A DNA stretch of 64,000 nucleotides from Streptomyces sp. L2 (lineage in GTDB: Bacteria; Actinomycetota; Actinomycetes; Streptomycetales; Streptomycetaceae), in contig NZ_QBDT01000001.1 of the NCBI RefSeq assembly GCF_004124325.1, positions 1,984,001-2,048,000 on the forward strand, read 5' to 3'. Below are positions 35,137-46,458 of this stretch, piece after piece. A model generated the notes under the pieces. The model was not told the origin of the DNA and made no database searches. It was given only the letters and a program-made list of their open reading frames with translations. Both the position numbers and the translations under genes were made by a program. Each line of letters starts with the position of its first letter. Position 1 is the first letter of the stretch.

Positions 35137-35147
35137 TGACGTGGTGC

Positions 35148-38652
<3,505 letters not shown>

Positions 38653-38742
38653 CGGCATTCTCTTCTCGATGCTGAGGGTTTTTGCGAGGTTTGTGCGGTG
38701 TGCGACTGCGTGGTGTCTGCTGTTCACCGGCGCTGGTGCAAC

Positions 38743-38776
38743 AAAAAACCCCTCGTGCCGGGAGGCAAGCGAGGGG
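38743..38776 (-). terminator. ilvB attenuator terminator
   Basis: On the minus strand CCCCTCG (38776-38770) pairs with CGAGGGG (38755-38749), with a purine/pyrimidine-rich loop of 14 nt, followed by six T. It lies 91 bp before ilvB, after the leader peptide, and is a complete intrinsic terminator in the leader. Confidence 0.85.
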
Positions 38777-38794
38777 AGCGCGCCGGTGAGGGTC

Positions 38795-38830
38795 GCTGGG
38801 AGTTCCGGATCTCCTCCGGCGGGTCCCAGC
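38795..38830 (-). other. Hairpin directly after the leader peptide stop
   Basis: GCTGGGA and TCCCAGC (7 bp) enclose a further small stem around CCGGA/TCCGG. It begins on the base after the leader stop codon, so a ribosome at the stop would cover it. Probably the pause or anti-terminator part of the attenuator. Confidence 0.6.
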
Positions 38831-38872
38831 TCAGCCGACGCGCTGTCCAAGTACGAGAATTCGGGTGCGCAT
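38831..38872 (-). CDS. ilvB leader peptide [13 protein letters not shown]
   Basis: A 13-residue peptide whose central codons are ATT CTC GTA CTT (Ile-Leu-Val-Leu). ATT, GTA and CTT are rare in streptomycetes, so scarcity of charged branched-chain tRNAs would stall the ribosome here. The attenuator follows. Its ATG lies only a few bases after the expected transcription start, so it may be translated from a nearly leaderless message. Attenuation of ilvB operons by such peptides is established in actinobacteria. Confidence 0.8.
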   Translation of the reverse strand: MRTRILVLGQRVG

Positions 38873-38879
38873 GGCACTG

Positions 38880-38909
38880 ACCCTCCCCCCGGCGCGCACC
38901 CGGTGTCAA
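38880..38909 (-). promoter_or_regulatory. Probable ilvB promoter
   Basis: TTGACA (38909-38904) and GAGGGT (38885-38880) with 18 bp between. It overlaps the stop codon of the upstream cdgC gene, so the promoter shares DNA with that coding region. The -35 is a perfect consensus; the -10 is weak. Transcription would start close to 38873. Confidence 0.6.
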
Positions 38910-41900
38910 GTAGGTGGGACGGGAGTCTCATTATGTGAGCGTCGGGAGGCTCCACCGGCGAGGACGGCGGGGGCCGCGGGCATGGCGGGTACGCCGGGCC
39001 CCGCGGGCACGACGCTTCCCACGGCCACACCGGGCGCGGCCGGGCCGTACCCCCCGCCGGCGAACGCGGGTTCGGCGGGCGCGTGCGGCACGGGGTAGTG
39101 GCCGGAGGCGAGCGCCCGGCGCAGCCGGTACTCGTCCAGCGGCCCCGCGAACGCCATGCCCTGCCCGTGCGTGCAGCCCATGCCGCGCAGGGCGACGACC
39201 TGCTCCGGGAGGTCGACACCCTCGGCGACCGACTGCAGCCCGAGGTCGCCGGCGATGCGGAGCAGCCCACTGGTGATCTTGTGCAGCCGCGCGGACTCGA
39301 CGATGCCCTCGACGAGTCCCCGGTCGAGCTTGAGGACGTCCACGGGGAGCCGTCTGAGGGCCGTGACGGCCGCGTAGCCGCTGCCGAAGCCGTCCAGCGC
39401 GATCCGGACGCCGAGCCGGCTCAGCGCGGTCAGGCGCCGCTCCAGCTCGTCCAGCGAGACCCTGGGGTCGGTATCGGTCAGTTCGACGAGGAGCGCGCCG
39501 GGCGGCAGGCCGTGCCGGGTCAGCAGCGCCTCCACCGAGCCGAGCGGCATGGAACGGTCGAGCAGCCGCCGGGCGCTCATCCGGACGGCCACGGGGACGA
39601 CGAGCCCGCCCGCGGCCCGCTCCGCGGCCTGCTCCACGGCCTCCTGGACGATCCACCGGTCCAGCTCGGCCGTCTTGTCGGTGTCCTCGGCGACCCGCAG
39701 GAACTCGGCCGGGGTGAACGACACCCCCTGGGAGGAGCGCCAGCGCGCCTGGGCGGAGACCGACGCGATCCGGCCGTCGTCCAGGCTCACCACAGGCTGG
39801 TGCAGCAGCGCGAACTCACCGTCGTGCAGGGCGGCGCGCAGGCGTCCGGCCAGCTCCGCCTTGCGGACGACGTCCTGCTGCATCTGCGGCCGGTACAGCT
39901 CGACCCGGCCCTTTCCGGCCGACTTCGCCCGGTACATCGCCAGGTCGGCGTTGCGCAGCAGTTCGCCCGCGCCGAGCCCGGCCTCGGCGAAGGCGACGCC
40001 GATGGAGGCGTTGACCCGGACATCGTTGCCGTCGATGGCGTAGGGCTGGGAGAGGGTCGTCCTGAGGCGGTCGGCGAGCTCCAGGATGTTCCGCTCCCGG
40101 GCGGCAGGGTCACGGGTGCCGTCCCCGGCGATCAGGGCCGCGAACTCGTCGCCGCCGAGGCGGGAGGCGGTGTCCCCGTGCCGGACCGCGTCCTGGAGTC
40201 TGCGGGCGGCCTGGACGAGCAGTTCATCCCCGGCCTGGTGCCCGATCGTGTCGTTGACGGCCTTGAAGCCGTCCAGATCGATGAAGAGGACGGCCGTGCC
40301 GCTCAGGGCGGCGCCGCGGTCGGTGGAGCGGCGGCCGGACAGGGCCTGCTGCACGCGCCGCGTGAACAGGGCGCGGTTGGGCAGGTCGGTGAGCGGGTCG
40401 TGCTCGGCGTTGTGCTGCAACTGGGCCTGCAGGCGCACGCGTTCGGTGACGTCCCGGCAGTTGAAGATGAGGCCGCCGTGGTGGCGGTTGACGGTGGACT
40501 CGACGTTGAGCCAGCCGCCGTGGCCGGAGCGGAAGCGGCACTCGATCCGGGTGGTGGGCTCGTCCTGGGGGCCGGCGGCGAGGAAGCGGCGCACCTCGTG
40601 CACGACGCAGCCCAGGTCCTCAGGATGGATCAGGCCGGCCAGTTCGGTGCCCACGAGCTCCTCGGCGGGGCGGCCGTAGACGCCGGCGGCGGCCGGGGAG
40701 ACGTAGCGCAGGATGCCGCTGGGCGCGGCGATCATGATGACATCGCTGGAGCCCTGCACCAGGGAGCGGAAGTGGTTCTCCTTCTGCGCCAATTCCTGGG
40801 TCAGGGTGATGTTGTCGAGCAGCATGATGCCCTGGCGCATGACGAGCGCGAGGACGACGGCGCCGGCGGTGATCAGCACCACGTGGTCCGGGCGCCGGCC
40901 GTTGAGGACGTTGTACAGGATGCCCAGGGTGCACACGGCCGCGGCGAGGTACGGGGTGAGCGCGGCGAGGGAGCCGGTGAGCGGCCGGCCGGCCGGGTAC
41001 CGGCTGTGATCGCTTCCCGGCGCGGGAGGGGGCGCGGGTCCGGGCGCCGGCGCGGGCGGGTGGTGGTGGGCGGCGGCGCCCCGCTGGCCGGGCACGTGCT
41101 CGTGGACCACGCGGCTGTGTCCGTCCGGCACGTGCCGCTCGGTGTCCCGCGCGGTGCCCTGGGGCCGGGGAGCGGCCCAGGGGGCGTAGGCGAGCAGCAG
41201 CGAGCCGGCGAACCAGCCGGCGTCCAGGAGCTGGCCGGAGTGGTAACTGCTGTGCAGCAGGGGGGAGGTGAACAGGGCGTCGCACATCACGGTCAGGGCG
41301 AGCGCGCCGATGGCGGTGTTCACCGCCGTGCGGTTGCCCGGTGTGCGGCGGAAGTGCAGCGCGAGCACCATGCTGACGAGCGCGATGTCCATCAGCGGGT
41401 ACGCCAGGGACAGCGCGGTGTGCGCGACGCTCGGCCCGTCGAAGCGGGCGGCCTGGGCGAGCGCGAGGCTCCAGGACAGGGTGAGCAGCGAGCCGCCGAT
41501 CAGCCAGGCGTCCAGGCCCAGGCAGATCCAGCCGGCCTTCGTCACGGGCCGCTTTGCGAGAACCAGCAGGCCCACGATGGCGGGCGGGGCGAAGCACAGG
41601 AAGAACAGGTCGGCGTAGCTCGGGCTGGGCACGCTGCGGCCCAGCACCACCTCGTACCACCCCCAGATCGCGTTGCCGAGGGAGGCCATCGTGGAGGAGA
41701 GGGCGAACAGCAGCCAGGCGGGGCGGAAGCGGACCCGGGGGCTGCGGGCGTAGAGGAAGCAGGACACGGCGGCGGTGCCGGCGGCGGCGCTCAGCCCGAA
41801 GTCGCCCATGATCAGGGCGAGTCCGCCCGAACCCCAGTCGAGCGCGGCCCCGACGGCGTAGGTCGCGCAGACCAGGGCGAGGACCAGCTGGCGGGCCAGC

Positions 41901-42007
41901 CGGGAGCCGCGGGGGGCGGCGGGCGGCCGGGGCAGCGGCGGCCCCGACGGGCGCTGCGCGCACAGCCGTCCGTCGAGGGTGGGGGTCACGGAGGTCGGCG
42001 AACTCAC
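38906..42007 (-). CDS. cdgC: Membrane GGDEF-EAL protein with degenerate EAL (CdgC type)
   Basis: A 1033-residue cyclic-di-GMP protein. About ten hydrophobic segments occupy the first ~400 residues, interrupted by a Pro/His-rich loop. A PAS domain follows ([22 protein letters not shown]), then a GGDEF domain with intact motif ([13 protein letters not shown]) and the I-site-like region, then an EAL domain in which the canonical VEALLRW reads VSAQARW and so lacks the catalytic Glu. I predict a diguanylate cyclase without phosphodiesterase activity. The place just upstream of ilvB and the architecture match S. coelicolor SCO5511 (CdgC). GTG 42007 has GGGAGG five bases upstream; an ATG at 42193 is the main alternative. 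Confidence 0.82.
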   Translation of the reverse strand: MSSPTSVTPTLDGRLCAQRPSGPPLPRPPAAPRGSRLARQLVLALVCATYAVGAALDWGSGGLALIMGDFGLSAAAGTAAVSCFLYARSPRVRFRPAWLLFALSSTMASLGNAIWGWYEVVLGRSVPSPSYADLFFLCFAPPAIVGLLVLAKRPVTKAGWICLGLDAWLIGGSLLTLSWSLALAQAARFDGPSVAHTALSLAYPLMDIALVSMVLALHFRRTPGNRTAVNTAIGALALTVMCDALFTSPLLHSSYHSGQLLDAGWFAGSLLLAYAPWAAPRPQGTARDTERHVPDGHSRVVHEHVPGQRGAAAHHHPPAPAPGPAPPPAPGSDHSRYPAGRPLTGSLAALTPYLAAAVCTLGILYNVLNGRRPDHVVLITAGAVVLALVMRQGIMLLDNITLTQELAQKENHFRSLVQGSSDVIMIAAPSGILRYVSPAAAGVYGRPAEELVGTELAGLIHPEDLGCVVHEVRRFLAAGPQDEPTTRIECRFRSGHGGWLNVESTVNRHHGGLIFNCRDVTERVRLQAQLQHNAEHDPLTDLPNRALFTRRVQQALSGRRSTDRGAALSGTAVLFIDLDGFKAVNDTIGHQAGDELLVQAARRLQDAVRHGDTASRLGGDEFAALIAGDGTRDPAARERNILELADRLRTTLSQPYAIDGNDVRVNASIGVAFAEAGLGAGELLRNADLAMYRAKSAGKGRVELYRPQMQQDVVRKAELAGRLRAALHDGEFALLHQPVVSLDDGRIASVSAQARWRSSQGVSFTPAEFLRVAEDTDKTAELDRWIVQEAVEQAAERAAGGLVVPVAVRMSARRLLDRSMPLGSVEALLTRHGLPPGALLVELTDTDPRVSLDELERRLTALSRLGVRIALDGFGSGYAAVTALRRLPVDVLKLDRGLVEGIVESARLHKITSGLLRIAGDLGLQSVAEGVDLPEQVVALRGMGCTHGQGMAFAGPLDEYRLRRALASGHYPVPHAPAEPAFAGGGYGPAAPGVAVGSVVPAGPGVPAMPAAPAVLAGGASRRSHNETPVPPT

Positions 42008-42204
42008 CGGGGCCTCCCGGTCCGTGCCGCCCGGCCCCGCGGGTCGCGGTGGGCGTGCCGTCTGCGGCCGGTGTGCCTGCGGTGCCGGCTGTGCCGGGTG
42101 TGCGTGTGGTGGCCGGCGTGGTGGCCGCGTTTGCGCGCCGTCGCGCGCCAGGGCCGCCGTCGGCGGCTCCGTCGCGTCGGATCGTTCGTCCATAGGCCGT
42201 GCAT
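42004..42204 (-). CDS. Possible Arg/His-rich 66-residue ORF coupled to cdgC
   Basis: Begins MHGLWTNDPTRRSRRRRPW and is over 40% Arg and His. A GAGGGGGG Shine-Dalgarno sequence precedes its ATG by about ten bases, its third-position GC is higher than that of the overlapping cdgC extension, and its TGA overlaps the cdgC GTG (GTGA). It resembles no protein I know and may be a frame artefact of Pro-rich coding DNA. Confidence 0.3.
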   Translation of the reverse strand: MHGLWTNDPTRRSRRRRPWRATARKRGHHAGHHTHTRHSRHRRHTGRRRHAHRDPRGRAARTGRPR

Positions 42205-42427
42205 CGTCCGTCGCCCCCCTCACAAATCTGAAATGTCCATCCCCCGCGCCGTAGGTGGGGCGGCGCAGCCCTTGTCGGGACGATACACCAGGATCGTCAC
42301 TCAGGGACATAGCTTCTCTACGCTCCGTGACGAGTAGCGGGGATGCCGGTACGCACCGCGTCCGGGGGGTCGCGGAGGGTGTGCGCCGCTGGTGCGCGGC
42401 GGGGGTGCGCGGCGGGCGCGGGCGGGG

Positions 42428-43402
42428 TCAGCCGGCGGTGGTTCCCGGTGCGGTGCCGGTCGTGAGGATCACGTTCCGCACGGGTTCCCCGTTCACGAAG
42501 CGGGTCAGCTGGTCGACGAGCAGCCGCTTGGCGCGGGGCAGGAACGCCGAGGTGGGGCCGCCCACGTGCGGGGTGATGAGCACGCCCGGCGCCTGCCACA
42601 GGGGGTGGCCGGACGGCAGCGGTTCGGGGTCCACGACGTCGAGGGCCGCGGTGAGCCGGCCGCTCTCCAGCTCCGGGAGCAGCGCCTTGGTGTCGACGAC
42701 GGCCCCGCGGGCCACGTTCACCAGCAGCGCGCCGTCCTTCATCCGGCTCAGGAAGTCCGCGTCGACCAGGCCTTTCGTGGCCTCCGTCAAGGGCGTGGAA
42801 AGGATCACGATGTCGGCGTGCGGAAGCAGGGCGGGCAATTCGGTGAGTGGATGCACCGGACCGCGCGCCGTGGTGCGCTCAGAGCGCGCAACGCGCGCCA
42901 CCCGCGCGAGCTCGAAGGGCGCGAGCCGGTCCTCGATGGCGGCGCCGATCGCGCCGTAGCCGACGATGAGGGCGGACTTGTCGGCGAGGGCGGGGTGGAA
43001 GCCGCTCTTCCAGTGCCCCTGGTCCTGGTTCCGGACGAACTGCGGGATGCCCCTGAGGGAGGCGAGAATCAGGGCCAGGGTCAGTTCGGCGGTGCTCGCC
43101 TCGTGCACGCCGCGCGCGTTGCACAGCTGGACTCCGGGCACGATGGACGACAGCCGGGCGGTGATGTCGTCCACGCCCGCGCTGAGCGTCTGGATGACCT
43201 TGACGTGGGTCAGCCGCTCCAGCGGGCGCACCTTGACCGCCTGCCGCTTCAGGTAGGGGACCACGTAGTAGACGCAGGCCGCCGGGTCGCCGGGGAACTC
43301 CTGGTCGCCGTTGTCACCGCCGTCCCAGAACAGGTAGCGGGGCCCCTCGGGCAGCCCCTCGATCTCCTCCGGCGGAAAGGGAAGCCATACGTCTGCGCTC
43401 AT
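42428..43402 (-). CDS. D-2-hydroxyacid dehydrogenase family protein
   Basis: A 324-residue NAD(P)-dependent enzyme of the GRHPR/phosphoglycerate dehydrogenase superfamily. The Rossmann motif is VGYGAIGAAIEDRLAPFE, the substrate Arg lies in LVNVARGAVVDTKALLPEL, the catalytic Glu in LDVVDPEPLPSGHPLW and the His in ITPHVGGPTSAF. No ACT domain is present, so it is not a second SerA. The keto acid it reduces is not identifiable. It is divergent from the aldo/keto reductase gene, leaving about 80 bp for two promoters. Confidence 0.85.
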   Translation of the reverse strand: MSADVWLPFPPEEIEGLPEGPRYLFWDGGDNGDQEFPGDPAACVYYVVPYLKRQAVKVRPLERLTHVKVIQTLSAGVDDITARLSSIVPGVQLCNARGVHEASTAELTLALILASLRGIPQFVRNQDQGHWKSGFHPALADKSALIVGYGAIGAAIEDRLAPFELARVARVARSERTTARGPVHPLTELPALLPHADIVILSTPLTEATKGLVDADFLSRMKDGALLVNVARGAVVDTKALLPELESGRLTAALDVVDPEPLPSGHPLWQAPGVLITPHVGGPTSAFLPRAKRLLVDQLTRFVNGEPVRNVILTTGTAPGTTAG

Positions 43403-43484
43403 GCGTGGAGGCTATGTCAGGCGCACAGGTGTGCGGAGGTTAGGTTGGGGGCCGGGCTGGGGTCTGAGGGAGGTTCACGAGCAG

Positions 43485-44483
43485 GTGGAGCGCAGGACGA
43501 TCGGCGCGGGTTCGCTCGCGGTGGGGGCCGTCGGACTCGGGTGCATGCCGATGAGCTGGGGGTACGGCGGTTCGGGGCGGCGGGGTGAGGAGTCGCTCAG
43601 GACCGTGCACCGGGCACTGGACGCGGGCTCGGACCTTCTCGACACGGCCGACATGTACGGCCCGTTCACCAACGAGCTGTTGCTGGGGCGGGTGCTGAAG
43701 GAGCGGCGCGCGGACGCCTTCGTATCGACGAAGGCGGGGCTGCTGGTGGGCGAGCAGCACATCGTGGCCAACGGCCGCCCCGGCTATGTGAGACGGGCCT
43801 GCGACGCCTCGCTGCGGCGCCTGCAGACGGATGTGATCGACCTCTACCAACTGCACCGCGCGGACCCCGAGGTCCCCGTCGAGGAGACGTGGGGCGCGAT
43901 GGCGGACCTGGTGCGGGCCGGGAAGGTGCGGGCGCTGGGCCTGTGCGCGGTGGGGGCGCGCGGAGCCCGCCGGCCGGGCGCGCGGCTGTACGACCACACG
44001 CTGGACCAGCTCCGGCGGGTGCAGCAGGTGTTCCCGGTGAGCGCGGTGGAGGCGGAGCTGTCGGTGTGGTCGCCGCAGGCGCTGGAGGTGCTGCTGCCGT
44101 GGTGTGCGGCGCGCGGGGTGGGCTTCCTGGCTGCGATGCCGCTGGGCAACGGCTTCCTGACCGGCACGCTCACCCCGGGTGAGGGCTTCAAGCCGGACGA
44201 CCTGCGCGCCCGGCATCCCCGGTTCACGGCGGAGATGATGGCGGCGAACCAGCCGATCGTGGCCGGTCTGCGCCGGATCGCGCGCCGCCACGGCGAGCAC
44301 GTCACGCCGGCGCAGGTGGCCCTGGCCTGGGTGCTCGCACAGGGCCGGCAGGTGATCGCGCTGCCCGGGGCCAGGCGGGAGCAGCGGCCCGCGGAGAACG
44401 CGGCGGCGGCGTCGCTGCGGCTGACGCCGGAGGATCTGGCGGAGGTGGCGGGGTTGCCGGTCGCACGGGGATCCTGGGACTGA
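43485..44483 (+). CDS. Aldo/keto reductase
   Basis: A 332-residue AKR barrel. The tetrad is present: Asp and Tyr in LLDTADMYGPFTNELLLG, Lys in FVSTKAGLLV, His in YQLHRADPEVP. The C-terminal half has PQALEVLLPWCAARGVGFLAAMPLGNGFLTG. It probably reduces aldehydes or ketones with NADPH. GTG 43485 (MERRTIGAG) lies 11 bases after GGGAGG; a longer start within the same frame would overlap the divergent gene. Confidence 0.88.
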   Translation: MERRTIGAGSLAVGAVGLGCMPMSWGYGGSGRRGEESLRTVHRALDAGSDLLDTADMYGPFTNELLLGRVLKERRADAFVSTKAGLLVGEQHIVANGRPGYVRRACDASLRRLQTDVIDLYQLHRADPEVPVEETWGAMADLVRAGKVRALGLCAVGARGARRPGARLYDHTLDQLRRVQQVFPVSAVEAELSVWSPQALEVLLPWCAARGVGFLAAMPLGNGFLTGTLTPGEGFKPDDLRARHPRFTAEMMAANQPIVAGLRRIARRHGEHVTPAQVALAWVLAQGRQVIALPGARREQRPAENAAAASLRLTPEDLAEVAGLPVARGSWD

Positions 44484-44544
44484 GGGGCGAACCTCGCGGC
44501 CCTCCTGTTGCGTCAGAGCTTTCGTGCCGAGGGCGAAGGGGACC

Positions 44545-45723
44545 ATGATCGTGCAACGACGAGCTGTGTCGGCCGTGCTGGCCGCTGCCGCGCTCCTGCT
44601 GACGGCCGGCTGCTCCTCCGACGGCGGAGGACCGCCGGGCGGCGGGGGCACGGCTTCGGGTGCGGCTTCGGGGGGTACGGCGTCCACGGCGTCCCCCTCC
44701 CCGTCGCCGAGCGAGTCGACCCCGCCCGCCAAGGGGTCGGTGAAGGTCCTGCGCACGGTCGCGGAGGGCCTGACGACGCCGTGGGGTCTGGCCCCGCTGC
44801 CGGGCGGTGATCTGCTGGTGTCCTCCCGGGACGACGGGACGATCGTCCGGGTCGACGAGAAGACCGGCAAGAAGACCGTGCTGGGCCAGGTGTCCGGGGT
44901 GTCCCCGGAGGGCGAGGGCGGCCTGCTGGGCATCGCTCTCTCCCCCGACTACGCCTCGGACCACATGATCTACGCCTACTTCACGTCGGCCTCGGACAAC
45001 CGCATCGTGCGGGTGCTGTACGACGAGAAGAAGCCGGCCGGTGAGCAACTGGGCGCCCCCGACACGATATTCCGGGGGATCCCCAAGGGCGTCATCCACA
45101 ACGGGGGGCGGATCGCGTTCGGTCCCGACAAGATGCTGTACGCGGGCACCGGCGAGAGCGGTGAGCGGGGGCTGGCCCAGGACAAGAAGTCGCTGGGCGG
45201 CAAGATCCTCCGGATGACCCCGGAGGGCGAGCCGGCGCCCGGCAACCCGTTCCCGGGGTCGGTCGTGTACTCCTACGGCCACCGCAACGTGCAGGGGTTG
45301 GCCTGGGACGACAAACAGCGGTTGTTCGCCTCGGAGTTCGGGCAGGACACCTGGGACGAGCTGAACGCGATCAAGCCGGGCGGCAACTACGGGTGGCCCG
45401 ACGCCGAGGGCAGGTCGAGCGACCCCGCGTTCCAGAACCCGATCGCCCAGTGGCACACCGACGACGCCTCGCCCAGCGGCATCGCCTACGTCGACGGCGT
45501 CATCTGGATGGCCGGCCTGAAGGGCGAGCGCCTGTGGCGCATCCCCTTGAACGGCACGAAGGCCTCGGCGGCCCCGCAGGCGTTCCTGACCGGGAAGTAC
45601 GGCCGGCTGCGCACGGTGGCCGCGGCGGGCGGCGACACGATCTGGCTCACCACCAGCAACACGGACGGCCGCGGCACCCCGAAGAAGGGCGACGACCGCA
45701 TCCTGGAGGTGAGGGTCCGCTAG
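44545..45723 (+). CDS. PQQ-type sugar (glucose/sorbosone) dehydrogenase lipoprotein
   Basis: A 392-residue exported lipoprotein. The signal ends in the lipobox LLLTAGCSS (Cys near residue 25), followed by a Gly/Ser/Pro-rich linker. The beta-propeller then has VSPEGEGGLLGIALSPDYA, the catalytic His region VIHNGGRIAFGPDKMLYAGTGES, YGHRNVQGLAWD and SEFGQDTWDELN, all typical of soluble glucose dehydrogenase-like proteins. Most actinobacterial members have not been tested for PQQ. ATG 44545 has AAGGGG just upstream. It follows the AKR gene by 61 bp. Confidence 0.88.
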   Translation: MIVQRRAVSAVLAAAALLLTAGCSSDGGGPPGGGGTASGAASGGTASTASPSPSPSESTPPAKGSVKVLRTVAEGLTTPWGLAPLPGGDLLVSSRDDGTIVRVDEKTGKKTVLGQVSGVSPEGEGGLLGIALSPDYASDHMIYAYFTSASDNRIVRVLYDEKKPAGEQLGAPDTIFRGIPKGVIHNGGRIAFGPDKMLYAGTGESGERGLAQDKKSLGGKILRMTPEGEPAPGNPFPGSVVYSYGHRNVQGLAWDDKQRLFASEFGQDTWDELNAIKPGGNYGWPDAEGRSSDPAFQNPIAQWHTDDASPSGIAYVDGVIWMAGLKGERLWRIPLNGTKASAAPQAFLTGKYGRLRTVAAAGGDTIWLTTSNTDGRGTPKKGDDRILEVRVR

Positions 45724-45745
45724 GCCGGTCCGGCGGAACAGGCCG

Positions 45746-45797
45746 GCGGATCAGGTCAGCGGATCAGGTCAGCGGATCAGGTCGGCGGATCAGGCCG
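45746..45797 (+). repeat. Four tandem copies of a 13-bp unit
   Basis: GCGGATCAGGTCA twice, then GCGGATCAGGTCG and GCGGATCAGGCCG, right after the dehydrogenase gene. Each unit is separate from the coding region. 13 bp is not a multiple of three, consistent with a non-coding minisatellite. Confidence 0.9.
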
Positions 45798-45958
45798 GAG
45801 AACGTCGCCGGTGCCTCGTCGGTGCGGGGTGCGCGGCTTGGGCGCGGGCGCCCGCAAGGCGGAGGAGGGGGGCGGACGCGGGGGTCGGCAACGCGGCAGA
45901 TGGACGTGCCGGGCCTCGCGTATGCCGCATGATGCGGATGAGCCCTGACCCCGCCCGC

Positions 45959-46138
45959 TCACTCCTCGGCGGGCTCCGGGGCCGACGGGCGGACGACGAC
46001 CTTTCCGGACGCGAGGTCTATCGGGCCGCGGCCGGGGTCGTTGTCGCCTATGTCCTCCCGGGTCAGCTCCAGGCGTTTCTCCTCGTCCCTCGTGTGCTTG
46101 CGGCCGGGCGCGAACAGTTCCTCGAAGACGTTGAACAC
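45959..46138 (-). CDS. Small DUF6191-like protein
   Basis: A 59-residue hydrophilic protein beginning VFNVFEELFAPGRKHTRDE and ending with acidic PEPAEE; the middle reads ELTREDIGDNDPGRGPIDLA. I know this pattern from a conserved actinobacterial family of unknown function (DUF6191). GGAGGGA lies about six bases before the GTG. It follows the ParE-like gene on the same strand by 29 bp, so the two may be co-transcribed. Confidence 0.7.
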   Translation of the reverse strand: MFNVFEELFAPGRKHTRDEEKRLELTREDIGDNDPGRGPIDLASGKVVVRPSAPEPAEE

Positions 46139-46167
46139 CGCACTCCCTCCGGGTGGTGCACCGGGGC

Positions 46168-46428
46168 TCACTCCTCGTCTATCAGCGACCGGTCGAGAAT
46201 CGCCACGGAGACCAGGATCAGGAAGGCTCGGTGCACCATGTAGTCGACCGTCAGTCCGGGCGCGACGGACACCACGCGGATGTCCTCGCCGCTGATCGCC
46301 TGCGACACCGGCGTGAACGGGTCCTCGGCGAGCTTGTGCAGCCCGCGCTCCAGCAGCTTGCGCCGGTCCTCCGGGAGCGCGTCCCGCTGTGCGGCGGCGC
46401 GCTCCGTGAACTCGATCTGGTACAACAC
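46168..46428 (-). CDS. ParE/RelE-like small protein, no partner antitoxin
   Basis: An 86-residue protein following the ParE/RelE pattern: YQIEFTERAAAQRDALP, then a helix, LAEDPF, IRVVSVAPGLTVDYMVHRA and a hydrophobic C-terminal strand. It lacks an adjacent antitoxin gene (the gene downstream is the DUF6191 protein), so it may be a solo member or serve another role. It lies between the LuxR/ATPase gene and the DUF6191 gene, all on the same strand. Confidence 0.5.
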   Translation of the reverse strand: MLYQIEFTERAAAQRDALPEDRRKLLERGLHKLAEDPFTPVSQAISGEDIRVVSVAPGLTVDYMVHRAFLILVSVAILDRSLIDEE

Positions 46429-46458
46429 GGCTCCTCCCCGACCTGGGCTCCGGGGCCA

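Noticed and set aside
39083..42337. A 1084-codon plus-strand frame opposite cdgC
   Set aside because: Antisense to intact GGDEF/EAL motifs. No ribosome-binding site, low-complexity product.
45746..45797. CRISPR array
   Set aside because: Units are 13 bp with no spacers and no cas genes nearby.
46168..46428. A complete toxin-antitoxin pair
   Set aside because: Only the ParE/RelE-like part is seen; the neighbour resembles no known antitoxin.
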